Assembly (NCBI RefSeq): GCF_014196295.1
Contig: NZ_JACIDK010000002.1
Coordinates: 682,001-746,000 of the forward strand
Reading direction: 5' to 3'
Source: Phenylobacterium haematophilum
Lineage (GTDB): Bacteria; Pseudomonadota; Alphaproteobacteria; Caulobacterales; Caulobacteraceae
Length of the DNA: 64,000 nt
The first letter of the stretch is position 1; each line of letters starts with the position of its first letter. The notes under the pieces are model-generated. The model was not told where the DNA came from. It worked only from the letters and a program-made list of their open reading frames with translations, and made no database searches. Positions 28,319-38,321 of this stretch are shown here, one piece after another. Both the position numbers and the translations under genes were made by a program.

Positions 28319-30136
28319 CTCGACGGTCACCGACTTGGCCAGGTTGCGCGGCTGGTCGACGTCCGCGCCCTTCTGGACGGCCACGTAATAGGCCAGCAGC
28401 TGGATGGGCGCGGAAAAGACCAGCGGCGCGATCAGGGGGTCGCACTTGGGCGCGGTCACCACCACGCGGGCGCCCGCGGGGGCGCTCTGCTCGCCCTCGG
28501 GGTCGGTGATGAAGACGACCTGACCGCCTCGGGCCATGACCTCGCTCATGTTCGAGGCGGATTTCTCGAAGTAACTGTCGAAGGGCGCCAGGATCACGAT
28601 CGGCGTGGCCTCATCGACCAGCGCGATCGGTCCGTGCTTCAGTTCGCCGGCAGCATAGCCCTCGGCGTGGATGTAGCTGATTTCCTTCAGCTTCAGCGCG
28701 CCTTCCAGGGCCAGCGGATACATTGGGCCGCGGCCCAGATAGAGCACGTCACGAGCCTTGGCTACCTCGACCGCGATGGCGCGGACGGCGTCTTCCAGGT
28801 TGATCGACTCGGCGATCAGCCGCGGCGCCTCCAGCAACACCTTCACCAGCCGGTTCTCTTCGGTCTCGTCGATCTTGCCGCGCGCGCGGGCGGCGGCGAC
28901 GGCCAGGGCGGTCAGCATGCTGACCTGGGCGGTGAAGGCTTTGGTCGAGGCGACCCCGATCTCCGGCCCGCAATGGATCGGCCAGATCACGTCGGCCTCT
29001 CGCGCGATGGTCGACTCCACGGTGTTGACCAGGGCCGCGCTCTGCATGCCCTTGGCCTGGCAGTAGCGGAAGGCGGCCAGGGTGTCGGCGGTCTCGCCGG
29101 ACTGCGAGATGGCGATGGCCAGCGATCCCGGCCGCAGGGCCGGCTCGCGATAGCGGAACTCTGAGGCGACCTCGACGTCGACCGGCAGGTCGGCCATCCG
29201 CTCGATCAGGTACTTGCCCAGCATGCCGGCGATGTAGGCGGTGCCGCAGGCGACAATCTGGATGCGCTCCAGCTTGGAAAAGTCGATGTCCCCCGGGATC
29301 GTCGTGCGGTCGGTCAGGGCGTCCACATAGGCCGCGATGGTGCGCTGGCACCCTTCCGGCTGGTCGTGGATCTCCTTTTCCATGAAGTGGCGGTAGTTGC
29401 CCTTCTCCATGACCGCGGCCGAGGCGGCGAGCGTCTTGATCGGCCGCTCGACCGGCGCCCCGCTGGCGTCGAAGATCTTCGCTCCGGCGTGGTCGATAAT
29501 CACGTAGTCGCCGTCGTCCAGATAGGCGACGCGGTTGGTGAACGGGCCCAGCGCCATGCCGTCCGAGCCGACGAACATCTCGCCGTCGCCATAGCCGACC
29601 GCCAGCGGCGGGCCGTTGCGCGCGCCCATGATCACGTCGCCGTCGCCGATGACCAGCACGGCCAGGGCGTAGGCGCCGCTCAGCCGGTCCAGGGTCGCCT
29701 TGAAGGCGGACAGCGGCTCCAGTCCGCTGTTCAGGTTCTCGTCGACCAGGTGGGCGACCACCTCGCTGTCGGTGTCGCTGGCGAACACGCGGCCCTTGTC
29801 CTGCAGTTCGGCCTTCAGCTCGGCGAAGTTCTCGATGATGCCGTTGTGCACGACGGCCACGCGCCCGGCGATGTGCGGGTGGGCGTTGCGCTCGGTCGGG
29901 GCGCCATGGGTGGCCCAGCGGGTGTGGCCGATGCCGGTGGCGGCGACCAGCGGTTCGCGCTCCAGCACCGCCTCCAGTTCACGCAGCTTGCCCGGGGCGC
30001 GGCGGCGCTCCAGCACGCCGTTCACCTGCGCGGCGACGCCGGCGCTGTCGTAGCCGCGATATTCCAGGCGCTTGAGGCTCTCGACCAGGCGCCCGGACAC
30101 CGGGGACTTGCCGACGATTCCGATGATGCCGCACAT
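28316..30136 (-). CDS. glmS: Glutamine--fructose-6-phosphate aminotransferase (isomerizing)
   Basis: The 606-residue enzyme makes glucosamine-6-phosphate, entry to UDP-GlcNAc for peptidoglycan and LPS. The Ntn glutaminase domain starts with the catalytic Cys2 ([19 protein letters not shown]); [16 protein letters not shown] is typical. Two SIS domains follow ([34 protein letters not shown]), with the C-terminal [12 protein letters not shown]. It is divergent from glmM, the next enzyme of the pathway, across 111 bases, so the two can be co-regulated from one region. I see no glmS ribozyme signature, as expected for this group. Confidence 0.97.
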   Translation of the reverse strand: MCGIIGIVGKSPVSGRLVESLKRLEYRGYDSAGVAAQVNGVLERRRAPGKLRELEAVLEREPLVAATGIGHTRWATHGAPTERNAHPHIAGRVAVVHNGIIENFAELKAELQDKGRVFASDTDSEVVAHLVDENLNSGLEPLSAFKATLDRLSGAYALAVLVIGDGDVIMGARNGPPLAVGYGDGEMFVGSDGMALGPFTNRVAYLDDGDYVIIDHAGAKIFDASGAPVERPIKTLAASAAVMEKGNYRHFMEKEIHDQPEGCQRTIAAYVDALTDRTTIPGDIDFSKLERIQIVACGTAYIAGMLGKYLIERMADLPVDVEVASEFRYREPALRPGSLAIAISQSGETADTLAAFRYCQAKGMQSAALVNTVESTIAREADVIWPIHCGPEIGVASTKAFTAQVSMLTALAVAAARARGKIDETEENRLVKVLLEAPRLIAESINLEDAVRAIAVEVAKARDVLYLGRGPMYPLALEGALKLKEISYIHAEGYAAGELKHGPIALVDEATPIVILAPFDSYFEKSASNMSEVMARGGQVVFITDPEGEQSAPAGARVVVTAPKCDPLIAPLVFSAPIQLLAYYVAVQKGADVDQPRNLAKSVTVE

Positions 30137-30247
30137 GTCGCCCTGGTTCCTTTCGTCGCTCGAAAGCGTGATAATCCTGCGTCGCCTTTAGCATTCGCAA
30201 ACGCGGCGTCGACTAAATCTGAGTTTCGCATCGTTTCGGGAACACGA

Positions 30248-31600
30248 ATGTCCAAACGCGCCTATTTCGGCACCGACGGTATCCGCGGCCAGGCCAACAG
30301 CCATCCGATGACCGCCGAAGTGGCCCTGCGCGTCGGCTTGGCCGCCGCCAAGCTGTTCAAGTCCCAGGACGAGCGCCGCCACCTGGTGGTGATCGGCAAG
30401 GACACCCGGCTCTCCGGCTACATGGTCGAGCCGGCCCTGGTCGCCGGCTTCGCCAGCGTCGGCATGGACGTGCGCCTGCTCGGCCCGATGCCGACCCCGG
30501 GCGTGGCGATGATGACCCGCAGCCTGCGCGCCGATCTCGGGGTGATGATCTCGGCCTCGCACAACCCCTACACCGACAACGGCATTAAGCTGTTCGGCCC
30601 GGACGGCTACAAGCTCTCCGACGACCGCGAGCTCGAGATCGAGGCGCTGATGGGCGAGGATCTTCATGTCGGTCTCGCTCCGCCTACGGAGCTTGGCCGC
30701 GTCGCCCGCGTCGAGGACAGCCAGGCCCGTTACGTCGAGATCGCCAAGGCGACGTTCCCGCGCCGCCTGTCGCTGGCCGGCCTGCGGATCGTCATCGATT
30801 GCGCCAATGGCGCGGCCTACAAGGTCGCTCCGGTGGTGCTCTACGAACTGGGCGCCGAGGTCATCAAGATCGGGGTCAGTCCGGACGGCACCAACATCAA
30901 TGAGGACTGCGGCTCGACCCACCCGGAAGCGGTGGCGCGTGCGGTCAAGGAATTCCGCGCCGACATCGGGGTGGCCCTCGACGGCGACGCCGATCGGCTG
31001 ATCATCTGCGACGAGAAGGGCCACGTGGTCGACGGCGACCAGATCATGGCCCTGATCGCCGACTACTGGGCCAAACGCGATCGCCTCAATGGCGGCGGCG
31101 TGGTCGCCACGGTGATGTCGAACCTCGGCCTCGAACGCTTCCTGGCCGCTCGCAACCTCAAGCTCGAGCGCACCAAGGTTGGCGACCGCTATGTCATGGC
31201 CCGCATGCGCGAGGGCGGCTTCAACCTCGGCGGCGAGCAGTCCGGGCACATGATCATGTCCGACTTCTCGACCACGGGCGACGGCCTGCTGGCCGCGCTG
31301 CAGGTGCTGGCCGTGCTCAAGGACTCCGGCAAGCCGATGAGCGAACTGGCCCGCCAGTTCGAGCCGGTGCCGCAGATCCTCGAAAACGTCCGCTTCGCCG
31401 GCGGCAAGCCGCTGGAGACCGAGCACGTGAAGGGCGTCATCGCCGACGCCGAGCAGCGCCTCAACGGAACCGGCCGCATCGTGGTCCGCGCCTCTGGCAC
31501 CGAACCGCTGATCCGCGTCATGGCCGAGGGCGACGACGAGAAGCTGGTCCATGCGGTCGTCAAGGACATCGTCGGGGCGGTGAAGAAGGCGGCGGCCTGA
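30248..31600 (+). CDS. glmM: Phosphoglucosamine mutase
   Basis: The 450-residue mutase interconverts glucosamine-6-phosphate and glucosamine-1-phosphate. The active-site phosphoserine is in [20 protein letters not shown], the metal loop is [10 protein letters not shown] and the C-terminal phosphate-binding loop is [16 protein letters not shown]. The ATG is at 30248 ([20 protein letters not shown]); the frame is open far upstream, but that is antisense to glmS. The stop overlaps the start of the adenine deaminase gene by one base. Confidence 0.97.
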   Translation: MSKRAYFGTDGIRGQANSHPMTAEVALRVGLAAAKLFKSQDERRHLVVIGKDTRLSGYMVEPALVAGFASVGMDVRLLGPMPTPGVAMMTRSLRADLGVMISASHNPYTDNGIKLFGPDGYKLSDDRELEIEALMGEDLHVGLAPPTELGRVARVEDSQARYVEIAKATFPRRLSLAGLRIVIDCANGAAYKVAPVVLYELGAEVIKIGVSPDGTNINEDCGSTHPEAVARAVKEFRADIGVALDGDADRLIICDEKGHVVDGDQIMALIADYWAKRDRLNGGGVVATVMSNLGLERFLAARNLKLERTKVGDRYVMARMREGGFNLGGEQSGHMIMSDFSTTGDGLLAALQVLAVLKDSGKPMSELARQFEPVPQILENVRFAGGKPLETEHVKGVIADAEQRLNGTGRIVVRASGTEPLIRVMAEGDDEKLVHAVVKDIVGAVKKAAA

Positions 31601-32613
31601 TGGGCGATCTGGCCGCCTTCGTCCGCGGCCTGCCCAAGGCCGAACTGCACCTGCACATCGAGGGCAGTCTCGAGCCCGAGCAGATGTTCGAGCTCGCCCA
31701 GCGCAATGGCGTCAGCTTGCCCTTCGCCACTGTCGAGGAGGTGCGGGCCGCCTACGCCTTCTCCAACCTGCAGGACTTCCTGGACATCTACTACCAGGGC
31801 GCCCAGGTGCTGCTGACCAAGGCCGATTTCCACGACTTGGCGATGGCCTATTTCCGCCGGGTCGCCGCCGACGGCGGGCGCCACGCCGAGATCTTCTTCG
31901 ATCCCCAGACCCACACCGACCGCGGGGTGCCGTTCGCCGTCGTGATCGAGGGCCTTCTGTCGGGCATGGACGAGGCCGAGCAGACGCTGGGCGTCACCTC
32001 CAAGCTGATCCTCTGCTTCCTGCGCCACCTGTCCGAAGAGGCGGCCTTCGAGACCCTGGAACGGGCGCAGCCCTGGCTCGACCGCATCGCCGGCGTTGGC
32101 CTGGATTCGTCCGAGGTCGGTCATCCGCCGGCCAAGTTCGCCCGGGTCTTCGCCGCCGCCCGCAAGCTCGGCCTCAAGGTCGTGGCCCACGCCGGCGAGG
32201 AAGGCCCGCCCGACTATGTCTACGAGGCGCTCGACCTGCTGGAGGTCGACCGCATCGACCACGGCAACCGCGCCCTGGAGGACGACGCCCTGACCGAGCG
32301 GTTGGCGCGCGAGGGCATGACCCTGACCGTGTGCCCGCTCTCCAACCTCAAGCTCTGCGTGGTCAACGACCTCGCCGCCCATCCGCTTAAGCGGATGCTG
32401 GACCTCGGCCTGCGCGCGACCATCAATTCCGACGATCCAGCCTATTTCGGCGGCTATCTCGGCCAGAACTGGATCGAAACCGCAGAGGCCCTGGACCTGT
32501 CTCGCGATGACCTGATCACGCTGGCGAAGAACAGCTTCACCGGCTCGTTCCTCGCCCCAGACGAAATCGCCCGACACCTCGCCGAGATCGACGCCTACGT
32601 GGCCAAGGCCTGA
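31600..32613 (+). CDS. Adenine deaminase (adenosine deaminase-like family)
   Basis: The 337-residue amidohydrolase has metal ligands in LPKAELHLHIEGSLE, His in VVAHAGEEGPP, the VDRIDHGNRAL motif and the Asp pair in TINSDDPAYFGGYLG. LDSSEVGHPPAKF replaces the adenosine-specific region and is characteristic of the prokaryotic adenine deaminase branch, so adenine to hypoxanthine is the better prediction than adenosine deamination. The start (TGATG overlap with glmM) implies co-expression. It takes part in purine salvage. Confidence 0.88.
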   Translation: MGDLAAFVRGLPKAELHLHIEGSLEPEQMFELAQRNGVSLPFATVEEVRAAYAFSNLQDFLDIYYQGAQVLLTKADFHDLAMAYFRRVAADGGRHAEIFFDPQTHTDRGVPFAVVIEGLLSGMDEAEQTLGVTSKLILCFLRHLSEEAAFETLERAQPWLDRIAGVGLDSSEVGHPPAKFARVFAAARKLGLKVVAHAGEEGPPDYVYEALDLLEVDRIDHGNRALEDDALTERLAREGMTLTVCPLSNLKLCVVNDLAAHPLKRMLDLGLRATINSDDPAYFGGYLGQNWIETAEALDLSRDDLITLAKNSFTGSFLAPDEIARHLAEIDAYVAKA

Positions 32614-32617
32614 TCAT

Positions 32618-32666
32618 CGGTGTCATCCTGGTTTGCGAAGCAAGACCGGGCCCCATGATCACCTGA
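32618..32666. repeat. REP-like intergenic hairpin, family B copy 1
   Basis: The element is a nested inverted repeat: GGTG...CACC outermost, CAT...ATG, CCTGGT...ACCGGG and TTGC-GAA-GCAA at the tip. The CATCC...CGAAGC...CCGGGxCCCAT pattern matches the dispersed palindromes typical of Caulobacter genomes. It lies 5 bases after the adenine deaminase stop and may end that transcript. The remaining 32.67-33.04 kb holds only a DnaA-box-like site and the ribosome site of the next small gene. Confidence 0.65.
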
Positions 32667-32888
32667 TCGTCCAAGAAGCGGCTCAGGCTCGAAAATTTGC
32701 CGATGGCGCCACCCGGCGAAGGCATTCGGCTTCCACTAATGTCGGCGACAGGAAGGCGTCTCCGCTCGGCTCCCAAGCGTCGGCGCCGGCGTCGCCGAGG
32801 CGCCAGTCGCGGGCTGTGCAGCGCAGGTTGTGAACTCTAAACGCCGCCGTGCGTTGCGTAATGGCAGGAAGAGCCAAGGGCGGCCGAG

Positions 32889-32897
32889 TTATCCACC
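32889..32897 (+). promoter_or_regulatory. DnaA-box-like 9-mer
   Basis: TTATCCACC differs from the DnaA consensus TTATCCACA by the last base only. It lies 150 bases before the small membrane protein gene. A single site may be fortuitous. Confidence 0.3.
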
Positions 32898-33046
32898 GTG
32901 AAGATCGGTGTGAGCTCCGTCTCTGTTCTTGCGCCTATTTGTCGCGTCCGGGCGCGGGTCTTTGCAGATCGGTTAATTCGTGTCAGCCTCTTCCCGTCCC
33001 CGCCGCTCGACCGGCGGGGAACAAAAGAAAAGTCTGGGAGCGAAAC

Positions 33047-33202
33047 ATGCCACGACCCGTCGCCTTTGGAGGCGCTTCGCGGGGTGCTGCTCGGGGTCTG
33101 ACCTCGATCGCCTGCCTCGCCTTTGTCGGAATGCTCGCCATCGCCTTCTGGGCTGGCGCTCTTTGGATCGGCAACACCCTCATTCGCGTGCTGGCCGGCT
33201 GA
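33047..33202 (+). CDS. Small single-span membrane protein (51 aa)
   Basis: The 51-residue product has a basic N-terminus (MPRPVAFGGASRGAARG) and one hydrophobic segment (LTSIACLAFVGMLAIAFWAG) ending WIGNTLIRVLAG. GGAG lies 7 bases before the ATG, and a strong hairpin follows the stop. The in-frame extension back to 32849 is not needed and reads as non-coding. I do not recognise a named family. It would sit in the inner membrane with the N-terminus inside. Confidence 0.65.
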   Translation: MPRPVAFGGASRGAARGLTSIACLAFVGMLAIAFWAGALWIGNTLIRVLAG

Positions 33203-33204
33203 CG

Positions 33205-33237
33205 CGAAAAAGGCGGCGCCTGTGCGAGCGCCGCCTT
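33205..33237 (-). terminator. Intrinsic terminator of ugd (also hairpin after the 51-aa gene)
   Basis: AAGGCGGCGC (33210-33219) pairs perfectly with GCGCCGCCTT (33228-33237) across an 8-base loop. On the minus strand the stem is followed by an uninterrupted T-run (complement of 33207-33211), so the main polarity is ugd termination. Confidence 0.85.
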
Positions 33238-33259
33238 CAGTACTCGGATTGTCGATCTT

Positions 33260-34564
33260 CTAGGCGCGGCCGATGGAGGCGTACTTGAAGCCGCGTCCGC
33301 GGACGTCGTCCGGCCGATAGATGTTGCGCAGGTCGATCAGCGCCGGAGTCCGCATGACCTCCTTCACGCGGTCGAGATCCAGCGCCCGGAACTGATCCCA
33401 TTCGGTGATGATCACCAGCGCGTCGGCGCCGGCCGCCGCCTCATACGAATCGGACTTGAACTCGACGCCCGGCAGCATGTGCTGGGCCTCATGCGCGCCT
33501 TCCGGATCGTAGGCCTGGACCTTGGCGCCCAGCACCTGCAGGGCCGGGATGATGTCCAGGCTCGGCGCGTCGCGCATGTCGTCGGTGTTCGGCTTGAAGG
33601 TCAGGCCCAGCACCCCAACGGTCTTGCCGTTCAGGTCGCCTGCCATGGTGTCGGCGACCTTCGCCGCCATGGCCTTCTTGCGCGCGTCGTTCACCGCGAC
33701 GGTGGTTTCGATCAGCCGGGTCGGCGCGCCAGCGTCGGCGGCGGTGCGGACCAGGGCGAGGGTGTCCTTCGGGAAGCAGGAGCCGCCGTAGCCGGGACCG
33801 GCGTGGAGGAACTTGCTGCCGATCCGCTTGTCGAGGCCGATGCCGCGGGCGACCTGCTGGACGTCGGCGCCCACCGCCTCGCAGAGGTCGGCCATCTCGT
33901 TGATGAAGGTGATCTTCATGGCGAGGAACGCGTTGGCCGCGTACTTGATCAACTCGCTCGTGCGCCGGCCGGTGAACAGGATCGGCGTCTCGTTGAGGAA
34001 TAGCGGGCGGTAGAGCTCGGTCATCACCGGGCGGGCGCGTTCGTCCTCCATGCCGACCACCACGCGGTCCGGGCGCTTGAAGTCCTCGATCGCCGCGCCT
34101 TCGCGCAGGAATTCGGGATTCGAGACAACGGCGAACTGGGCGTCGGGCCGTTTGGCCTTCACGATGCGCTCGATCTCGTCGCCGGTGCCAACCGGCACGG
34201 TGGACTTGGTGACGATGACGGTGAAGCCGTCCAGCAGGCCGGCGATCTCCTCGGCGGCGGCGTGGACATAGGACATGTCGGCATGGCCGTCGCCGCGCCG
34301 CGAGGGCGTGCCCACGGCGATGAACACCGCGTCGGCCTTCTTCACCGCTTCGGCGGCGTCGGTGTCGAAGAACAGGCGGCCGGCCTGCACGTTCTTGGCC
34401 ACCAGGACGTCGAGGCCCGGTTCGTAAATGGGGATGCCGCCGGCGCGCAGACGCTCGATCTTGCTGGCGTCCTTGTCGATGCAGGTCACGGTGTGACCGA
34501 AGTCGGCGAAACAGGCCCCGCTCACCAGGCCCACATAGCCGGTGCCGATCATAGTGACGTGCAT
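33260..34564 (-). CDS. ugd: UDP-glucose 6-dehydrogenase
   Basis: The 434-residue enzyme oxidises UDP-glucose twice to UDP-glucuronate using NAD+. The N-terminal Rossmann motif is MIGTGYVGLVSGACFADFGH, the catalytic Cys is in GPGYGGSCFPKDTLAL, and the C-terminal NAD domain has VLGLTFKPNTDDMRDAPSLD. The product can serve acidic polysaccharide synthesis. It is followed by a good terminator and preceded on the same strand by the phosphomannomutase gene 122 bases upstream, so it may be transcribed alone. Confidence 0.97.
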   Translation of the reverse strand: MHVTMIGTGYVGLVSGACFADFGHTVTCIDKDASKIERLRAGGIPIYEPGLDVLVAKNVQAGRLFFDTDAAEAVKKADAVFIAVGTPSRRGDGHADMSYVHAAAEEIAGLLDGFTVIVTKSTVPVGTGDEIERIVKAKRPDAQFAVVSNPEFLREGAAIEDFKRPDRVVVGMEDERARPVMTELYRPLFLNETPILFTGRRTSELIKYAANAFLAMKITFINEMADLCEAVGADVQQVARGIGLDKRIGSKFLHAGPGYGGSCFPKDTLALVRTAADAGAPTRLIETTVAVNDARKKAMAAKVADTMAGDLNGKTVGVLGLTFKPNTDDMRDAPSLDIIPALQVLGAKVQAYDPEGAHEAQHMLPGVEFKSDSYEAAAGADALVIITEWDQFRALDLDRVKEVMRTPALIDLRNIYRPDDVRGRGFKYASIGRA

Positions 34565-34686
34565 GGGTTATCCTTGAGATCCGTTCCCGCCCCGTCCTTC
34601 ACCACGCCGCGAGCATCCCCGCAATCGAACGCCGATCCAGAATAGGACATTGGTCTTTTGAGTAGGCAAGTTGCGCGCCAGGGGCG

Positions 34687-36186
34687 CTAGACTTCCTGAT
34701 TATAGGCGCCGACCTGCGGACGTCTGGCCAGGCGCGGCTTTACTTCCTGGCGGAAGAGCGCGCGCATGTCGTCCTCCGACTGCGTGCTTTCCACCACGAC
34801 GACGATTTCGGGCTTGTTGGACGAGGCCCGCACCAGCACCCATGAGCCGTCCTCCAGCGCCACGCGCACGCCGTTGACGGTGATCACCTCGACGATCTTG
34901 CGGCCGAGGATCGTGCCGCCGGCGGCGGCCAGCGCTTCGTATTCGGCGACCACGTCATCGACGACGCCGTACTTCTCTTCGTCGGCGCAATGCGGCGACA
35001 TGGTCAGCGAGGTGAAGGCGACCGGCAAGGCGGCCTTCAGTTCCGAGAGCTTCTTGTCTGGGTTGCGGTCCAGCATCGACAGGATCGCGGCCGCTGCGGT
35101 CAGACCGCAGTCGTAGCCGTTGCCCAGCGGCGGATTGAAGAAGAAGTGGCCGCTCTTCTCGAACCCGGCGAGGGCGCCGATCTCGGCGGTCTTGCGCTTG
35201 ATGTAGCTGTGGCCGGTCTTCCAGTAGACGGTCGTCGCGCCGTTGGCGGCCAACACCGGATCGGTCGCGAACAGTCCCGTAGACTTCACGTCGACTACGA
35301 ACGTCGCGTCCTTGTGCAGGGCCGAGAGGTCGCGGGCCAGCATCAGGCCGATCTTGTCTGCGAAGATCTCCTCGCCGGTGTCGTCGACCACGCCGCAGCG
35401 GTCGCCGTCGCCGTCGAAGCCCAGCGCCAGATCCGCACCATGCTCTTTGACGGCCTTGGCCATCTCCTTGAGCATCTCGTGATCTTCGGGGTTGGGGTTG
35501 TAGCGCGGGAAGGTCCAGTCGAGGTCGCAATCCATCTCGACGACCTCGACGCCCATCTTGCGCAGGGCCTGCGGCGCGAAGGCGCCGGCCGTGCCGTTGC
35601 CGCAGGCGCAGACGACTTTGAGCGGTCGCTTGATCTGGGCGCGTTTGGAGACGTCGTCGATGAAGGTCTGGGCGAAGCCCTGGACATGGGTAAGCGATCC
35701 GCCCTCGCGAGCCTTGCCCTCGCCGCCGAGCACGATTTCCTTCAGGCGGCCCATCTCGACCGGGCCGAAGGTCAGCGGCCGCTGGGCGCCCATCTTCACG
35801 CCGGTCCAGCCGTTCTCGTTGTGGCTGGCGGTGACCATCGCCACGCATGGCGCATCGAGCGCGAACTGTGCGAAGTAGGCGGTCGGCGACAGCGCCAGGC
35901 CGATGTCGATGACTTCGCAGCCGGCGGCGACCAGCCCAACCGTCAGGGCCTGTTTGATCGACAGCGAATAGGACCGGTAGTCGTGGCCGACGACGATCTT
36001 CTTCTGACCGAGTTCGTGGATGTAGGTTCCCAGGCCAAGCCCCAGCGCCTCGATGCCCAGCAGGTTGATCTCCGGCCCGAACAGCCAGCGCGCGTCGTAT
36101 TCGCGGAAGCCGGTCGCCTTCACCAGCGGGGTGATTTCGTATTCGAACGTATTGGGCGTGAGATCGGCGCGCGGGACGGGCAGCAT
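34687..36186 (-). CDS. Phosphomannomutase/phosphoglucomutase
   Basis: The 499-residue alpha-D-phosphohexomutase has the phosphoserine loop MVTASHNENGWTGVKMGAQ, the metal loop LGFDGDGDRCGVVDD, the sugar-binding loop GFEKSGHFFFNPPLG and the phosphate loop VLVRASSNKPEIVVVVES. The loop GFEKSGH lacks the GEMSGH of classical ManB/AlgC, and the N-terminus (NTFEYEITPLVKATGFREYDARWLFG) is the longer form seen in alphaproteobacteria. It supplies glucose-1-phosphate to GalU or mannose-1-phosphate for GDP-mannose. The ATG is at 36186. Confidence 0.92.
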   Translation of the reverse strand: MLPVPRADLTPNTFEYEITPLVKATGFREYDARWLFGPEINLLGIEALGLGLGTYIHELGQKKIVVGHDYRSYSLSIKQALTVGLVAAGCEVIDIGLALSPTAYFAQFALDAPCVAMVTASHNENGWTGVKMGAQRPLTFGPVEMGRLKEIVLGGEGKAREGGSLTHVQGFAQTFIDDVSKRAQIKRPLKVVCACGNGTAGAFAPQALRKMGVEVVEMDCDLDWTFPRYNPNPEDHEMLKEMAKAVKEHGADLALGFDGDGDRCGVVDDTGEEIFADKIGLMLARDLSALHKDATFVVDVKSTGLFATDPVLAANGATTVYWKTGHSYIKRKTAEIGALAGFEKSGHFFFNPPLGNGYDCGLTAAAAILSMLDRNPDKKLSELKAALPVAFTSLTMSPHCADEEKYGVVDDVVAEYEALAAAGGTILGRKIVEVITVNGVRVALEDGSWVLVRASSNKPEIVVVVESTQSEDDMRALFRQEVKPRLARRPQVGAYNQEV

Positions 36187-36282
36187 CGTAACTCCGTTAT
36201 CTCTGTCTCGAGGTTCTTAAAGGCCCGTAGACCTTAAGACCATGCGAACGCGAACCTTCGGCGCCCGTTTCGTGACGATCGG

Positions 36283-37263
36283 TCAGACCCCGGCGCGAAC
36301 CAGGTCGTGAACCCGAAGAATGCCGACCGGCCGGCCGTTCTCGACGACGAACAACACCGTGACCATCGGCAGCGGGTCGCTCATCAGCGCGAGGGCTTCT
36401 GCCGCCAGCATCTGTGGAGGCGCGGTCTTTTTCGGCCCCGCCGTCATCACCTCGCCGGCGGTGTGGGTCAGCAGGCCGTCGAGGTGGCGGCGCAGGTCGC
36501 CGTCGGTGATCACGCCCTTCAACGCGCCGCTTGCATCGGTGACCCCGACGATGCCGAAGGCCTTCTCGGTCATCACCAGCAGCGCCTCGGACATCGGCGT
36601 CGCCTCGCCGACCAGCGGCAGTTCTTCCTTGCCGTGCATCAGGTCGCCGACCGTGCGCAGCATCGCACCCAGCTTGCCGCCGGGGTGGAAGATCTTGAAG
36701 TCCTTGGCGCTGAACCCCCGGCGCTCCAGCAGCGAGACGGCCAGGGCGTCGCCGATGGCGATCTGCAATGTGGTCGAGGTGGTCGGCGCCTTGACCTCGG
36801 AAGTGACTTCGGTGGCGTCGGCCAGCAGCAGCGCCACGTCGGCCGCCTGGCCGAGGGGGCTGTCGGCGAAGGCGGTGAGCGCGATCAGGGGAATGTGGAA
36901 GCGCCGCGAATAGGCGATGACGTCGGCCAGCTCCTGGTTCTGACCGGACTTCGACAGCGCCAGGATCACGTCCCCCTCGGCGATCATGCCCAGATCGCCA
37001 TGGCTGGCCTCGTTGGCGTGAACGAAGAAGGCCGGCGCGCCGGTGGAGGCGAAGGTGGCGGCGATCTTCTTGGCCACGTGGCCCGACTTGCCGATGCCGG
37101 TGCAGATCACCCGCCCCTTGGCGGCGTACAGCAGATCGACGGCTTTCTCGAAGGCCTCGCCGAGGGTGTCGGCCTGCAGGCGCAGGGCGTCGGCCTCGGC
37201 GGTCAGGACCCGCCGCCCCACGGCGACGGCGTCGAATTGGGTCATCTGGGCGGCGTCCGTCAT
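36283..37263 (-). CDS. kdsD: Arabinose-5-phosphate isomerase (KdsD/KpsF family)
   Basis: The 326-residue enzyme converts ribulose-5-phosphate to arabinose-5-phosphate, first step to Kdo of LPS. The SIS domain contains VICTGIGKSGHVAKKIAATF and SKSGQNQELADVI. Two CBS domains follow after about residue 205 (DLMHGKEELPLVGEATPMSE..., GVITDGDLRRHLDGLL..., VVENGRPVGILRVHDL). The length is normal. Its ATG overlaps the stop of the small exported protein gene as ATGA. Confidence 0.94.
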   Translation of the reverse strand: MTDAAQMTQFDAVAVGRRVLTAEADALRLQADTLGEAFEKAVDLLYAAKGRVICTGIGKSGHVAKKIAATFASTGAPAFFVHANEASHGDLGMIAEGDVILALSKSGQNQELADVIAYSRRFHIPLIALTAFADSPLGQAADVALLLADATEVTSEVKAPTTSTTLQIAIGDALAVSLLERRGFSAKDFKIFHPGGKLGAMLRTVGDLMHGKEELPLVGEATPMSEALLVMTEKAFGIVGVTDASGALKGVITDGDLRRHLDGLLTHTAGEVMTAGPKKTAPPQMLAAEALALMSDPLPMVTVLFVVENGRPVGILRVHDLVRAGV

Positions 37264-37505
37264 CTAGTGGGGCTGAGCTTTTGGGTCTGGATGTCCGCGA
37301 CGGCCTCACGCGCGGCCTTTATCCGCTGTTCGGAGGCTTCGGTTTCGCGCTGCATCGCAGCCTTGGCCTGGGCGGTCTGCTGCACCGGCGTGTGGCCGAA
37401 GGGGCCGGGCGAGCGCGCGCCCAGGCCTTGCGGCCAGACGGCGCCCAGCGCCACCAGCGCGAGCGCCGCCAGCGCGGCGAAGGGGAAGAACAGGCGATTG
37501 GACAT
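37260..37505 (-). CDS. Small membrane-anchored hypothetical protein (81 aa)
   Basis: The protein has an N-terminal hydrophobic segment (LFFPFAALAALALVALGAVW) that may be a signal anchor, a Gly/Pro linker and a helical charged tail (KAAMQRETEASEQRIKAAREAVADIQTQK) likely to form a coiled coil. No family is recognised. It is translationally coupled to kdsD, so a role in Kdo/LPS supply or its membrane localisation is possible, by inference only. Confidence 0.7.
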   Translation of the reverse strand: MSNRLFFPFAALAALALVALGAVWPQGLGARSPGPFGHTPVQQTAQAKAAMQRETEASEQRIKAAREAVADIQTQKLSPTR

Positions 37506-37607
37506 GGATGCTCATATAGACAGCGCCGCCCTCAGGGGCCAGCGGACCTTGACGCTGGGGGCGCCGGGCCTTAGCCCGCTGACGACCCACAGACGGAGCG
37601 CCGCGCC

Positions 37608-38321
37608 TTGCCCACCTTGATCCTTCTTCGCCACGGCCAGAGCCAATGGAACCTCGAAGACCGCTTCACCGGCTGGGTGGATGTCGACCTGACCGCCGAG
37701 GGCGAAGCCCAGGCGAAGAAGGGCGGCGAACTGATCAAGGCGGCCGGCCTGCAGATCGACCGCGCCTACACATCGGTCCTGACCCGCGCTATCCGCACCC
37801 TGTGGCTGGCCCTGACCGCCGCCGGCCAAGTGTTCGTGCCGGAAACTAAGGACTGGCGCCTGAACGAGCGCCACTACGGCGGGCTGACCGGCCTCAACAA
37901 GACCGAGACCGCCACCAAGCACGGCGAGGACCAGGTGAAGGTGTGGCGCCGCTCGTACGACGTGCCGCCGCCGCCGCTGGCGCCGGGCGGCGAGTTCGAT
38001 TTCTCCAAGGACCGCCGCTACGCCGGCGCCGTGCTGCCTGACACCGAGAGCCTTAAAACCACGCTCGACCGGGTGCAGCCGTACTGGGACGCCGAGATCG
38101 CTCCGCACCTGAAGGCCGGGGAAACCCTGCTGGTTGCGGCGCACGGCAACTCTCTACGCGCGATTGTGAAGCTGCTGTTCGAACTGTCGGACGAAGGCAT
38201 CATCGCTGTGGAAATCCCTACCGGAAATCCGCTGCTGATCGAACTTGACGCTAACCTTAAGCCGACCTCGGCACGCTACCTCGACGAGGCCCGCGCCACC
38301 GCCCTGCCGACGATCGGATGA
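37608..38321 (+). CDS. gpmA: 2,3-bisphosphoglycerate-dependent phosphoglycerate mutase
   Basis: The 237-residue glycolytic mutase interconverts 3- and 2-phosphoglycerate. The phosphohistidine motif is [10 protein letters not shown], and other active-site segments are [31 protein letters not shown] and [15 protein letters not shown]. It starts at a TTG (37608), giving the family N-terminus [10 protein letters not shown]. The TGA overlaps the ATG of the next gene (ATGA), tying it to the RibD-like deaminase. Confidence 0.96.
   Translation: MPTLILLRHGQSQWNLEDRFTGWVDVDLTAEGEAQAKKGGELIKAAGLQIDRAYTSVLTRAIRTLWLALTAAGQVFVPETKDWRLNERHYGGLTGLNKTETATKHGEDQVKVWRRSYDVPPPPLAPGGEFDFSKDRRYAGAVLPDTESLKTTLDRVQPYWDAEIAPHLKAGETLLVAAHGNSLRAIVKLLFELSDEGIIAVEIPTGNPLLIELDANLKPTSARYLDEARATALPTIG

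Noticed and set aside
30137-30247. glmS ribozyme
   Set aside because: The gap between glmS and glmM is too short and lacks the ribozyme core; it is also not expected in this group.
30188-31552. 454-codon open frame on the minus strand
   Set aside because: It is entirely antisense to glmM, which is certain from its motifs.
32683-32877. 64-codon minus-strand frame in the gap after the adenine deaminase gene
   Set aside because: It needs a TTG start, has no ribosome site and no recognisable sequence; it may be chance.
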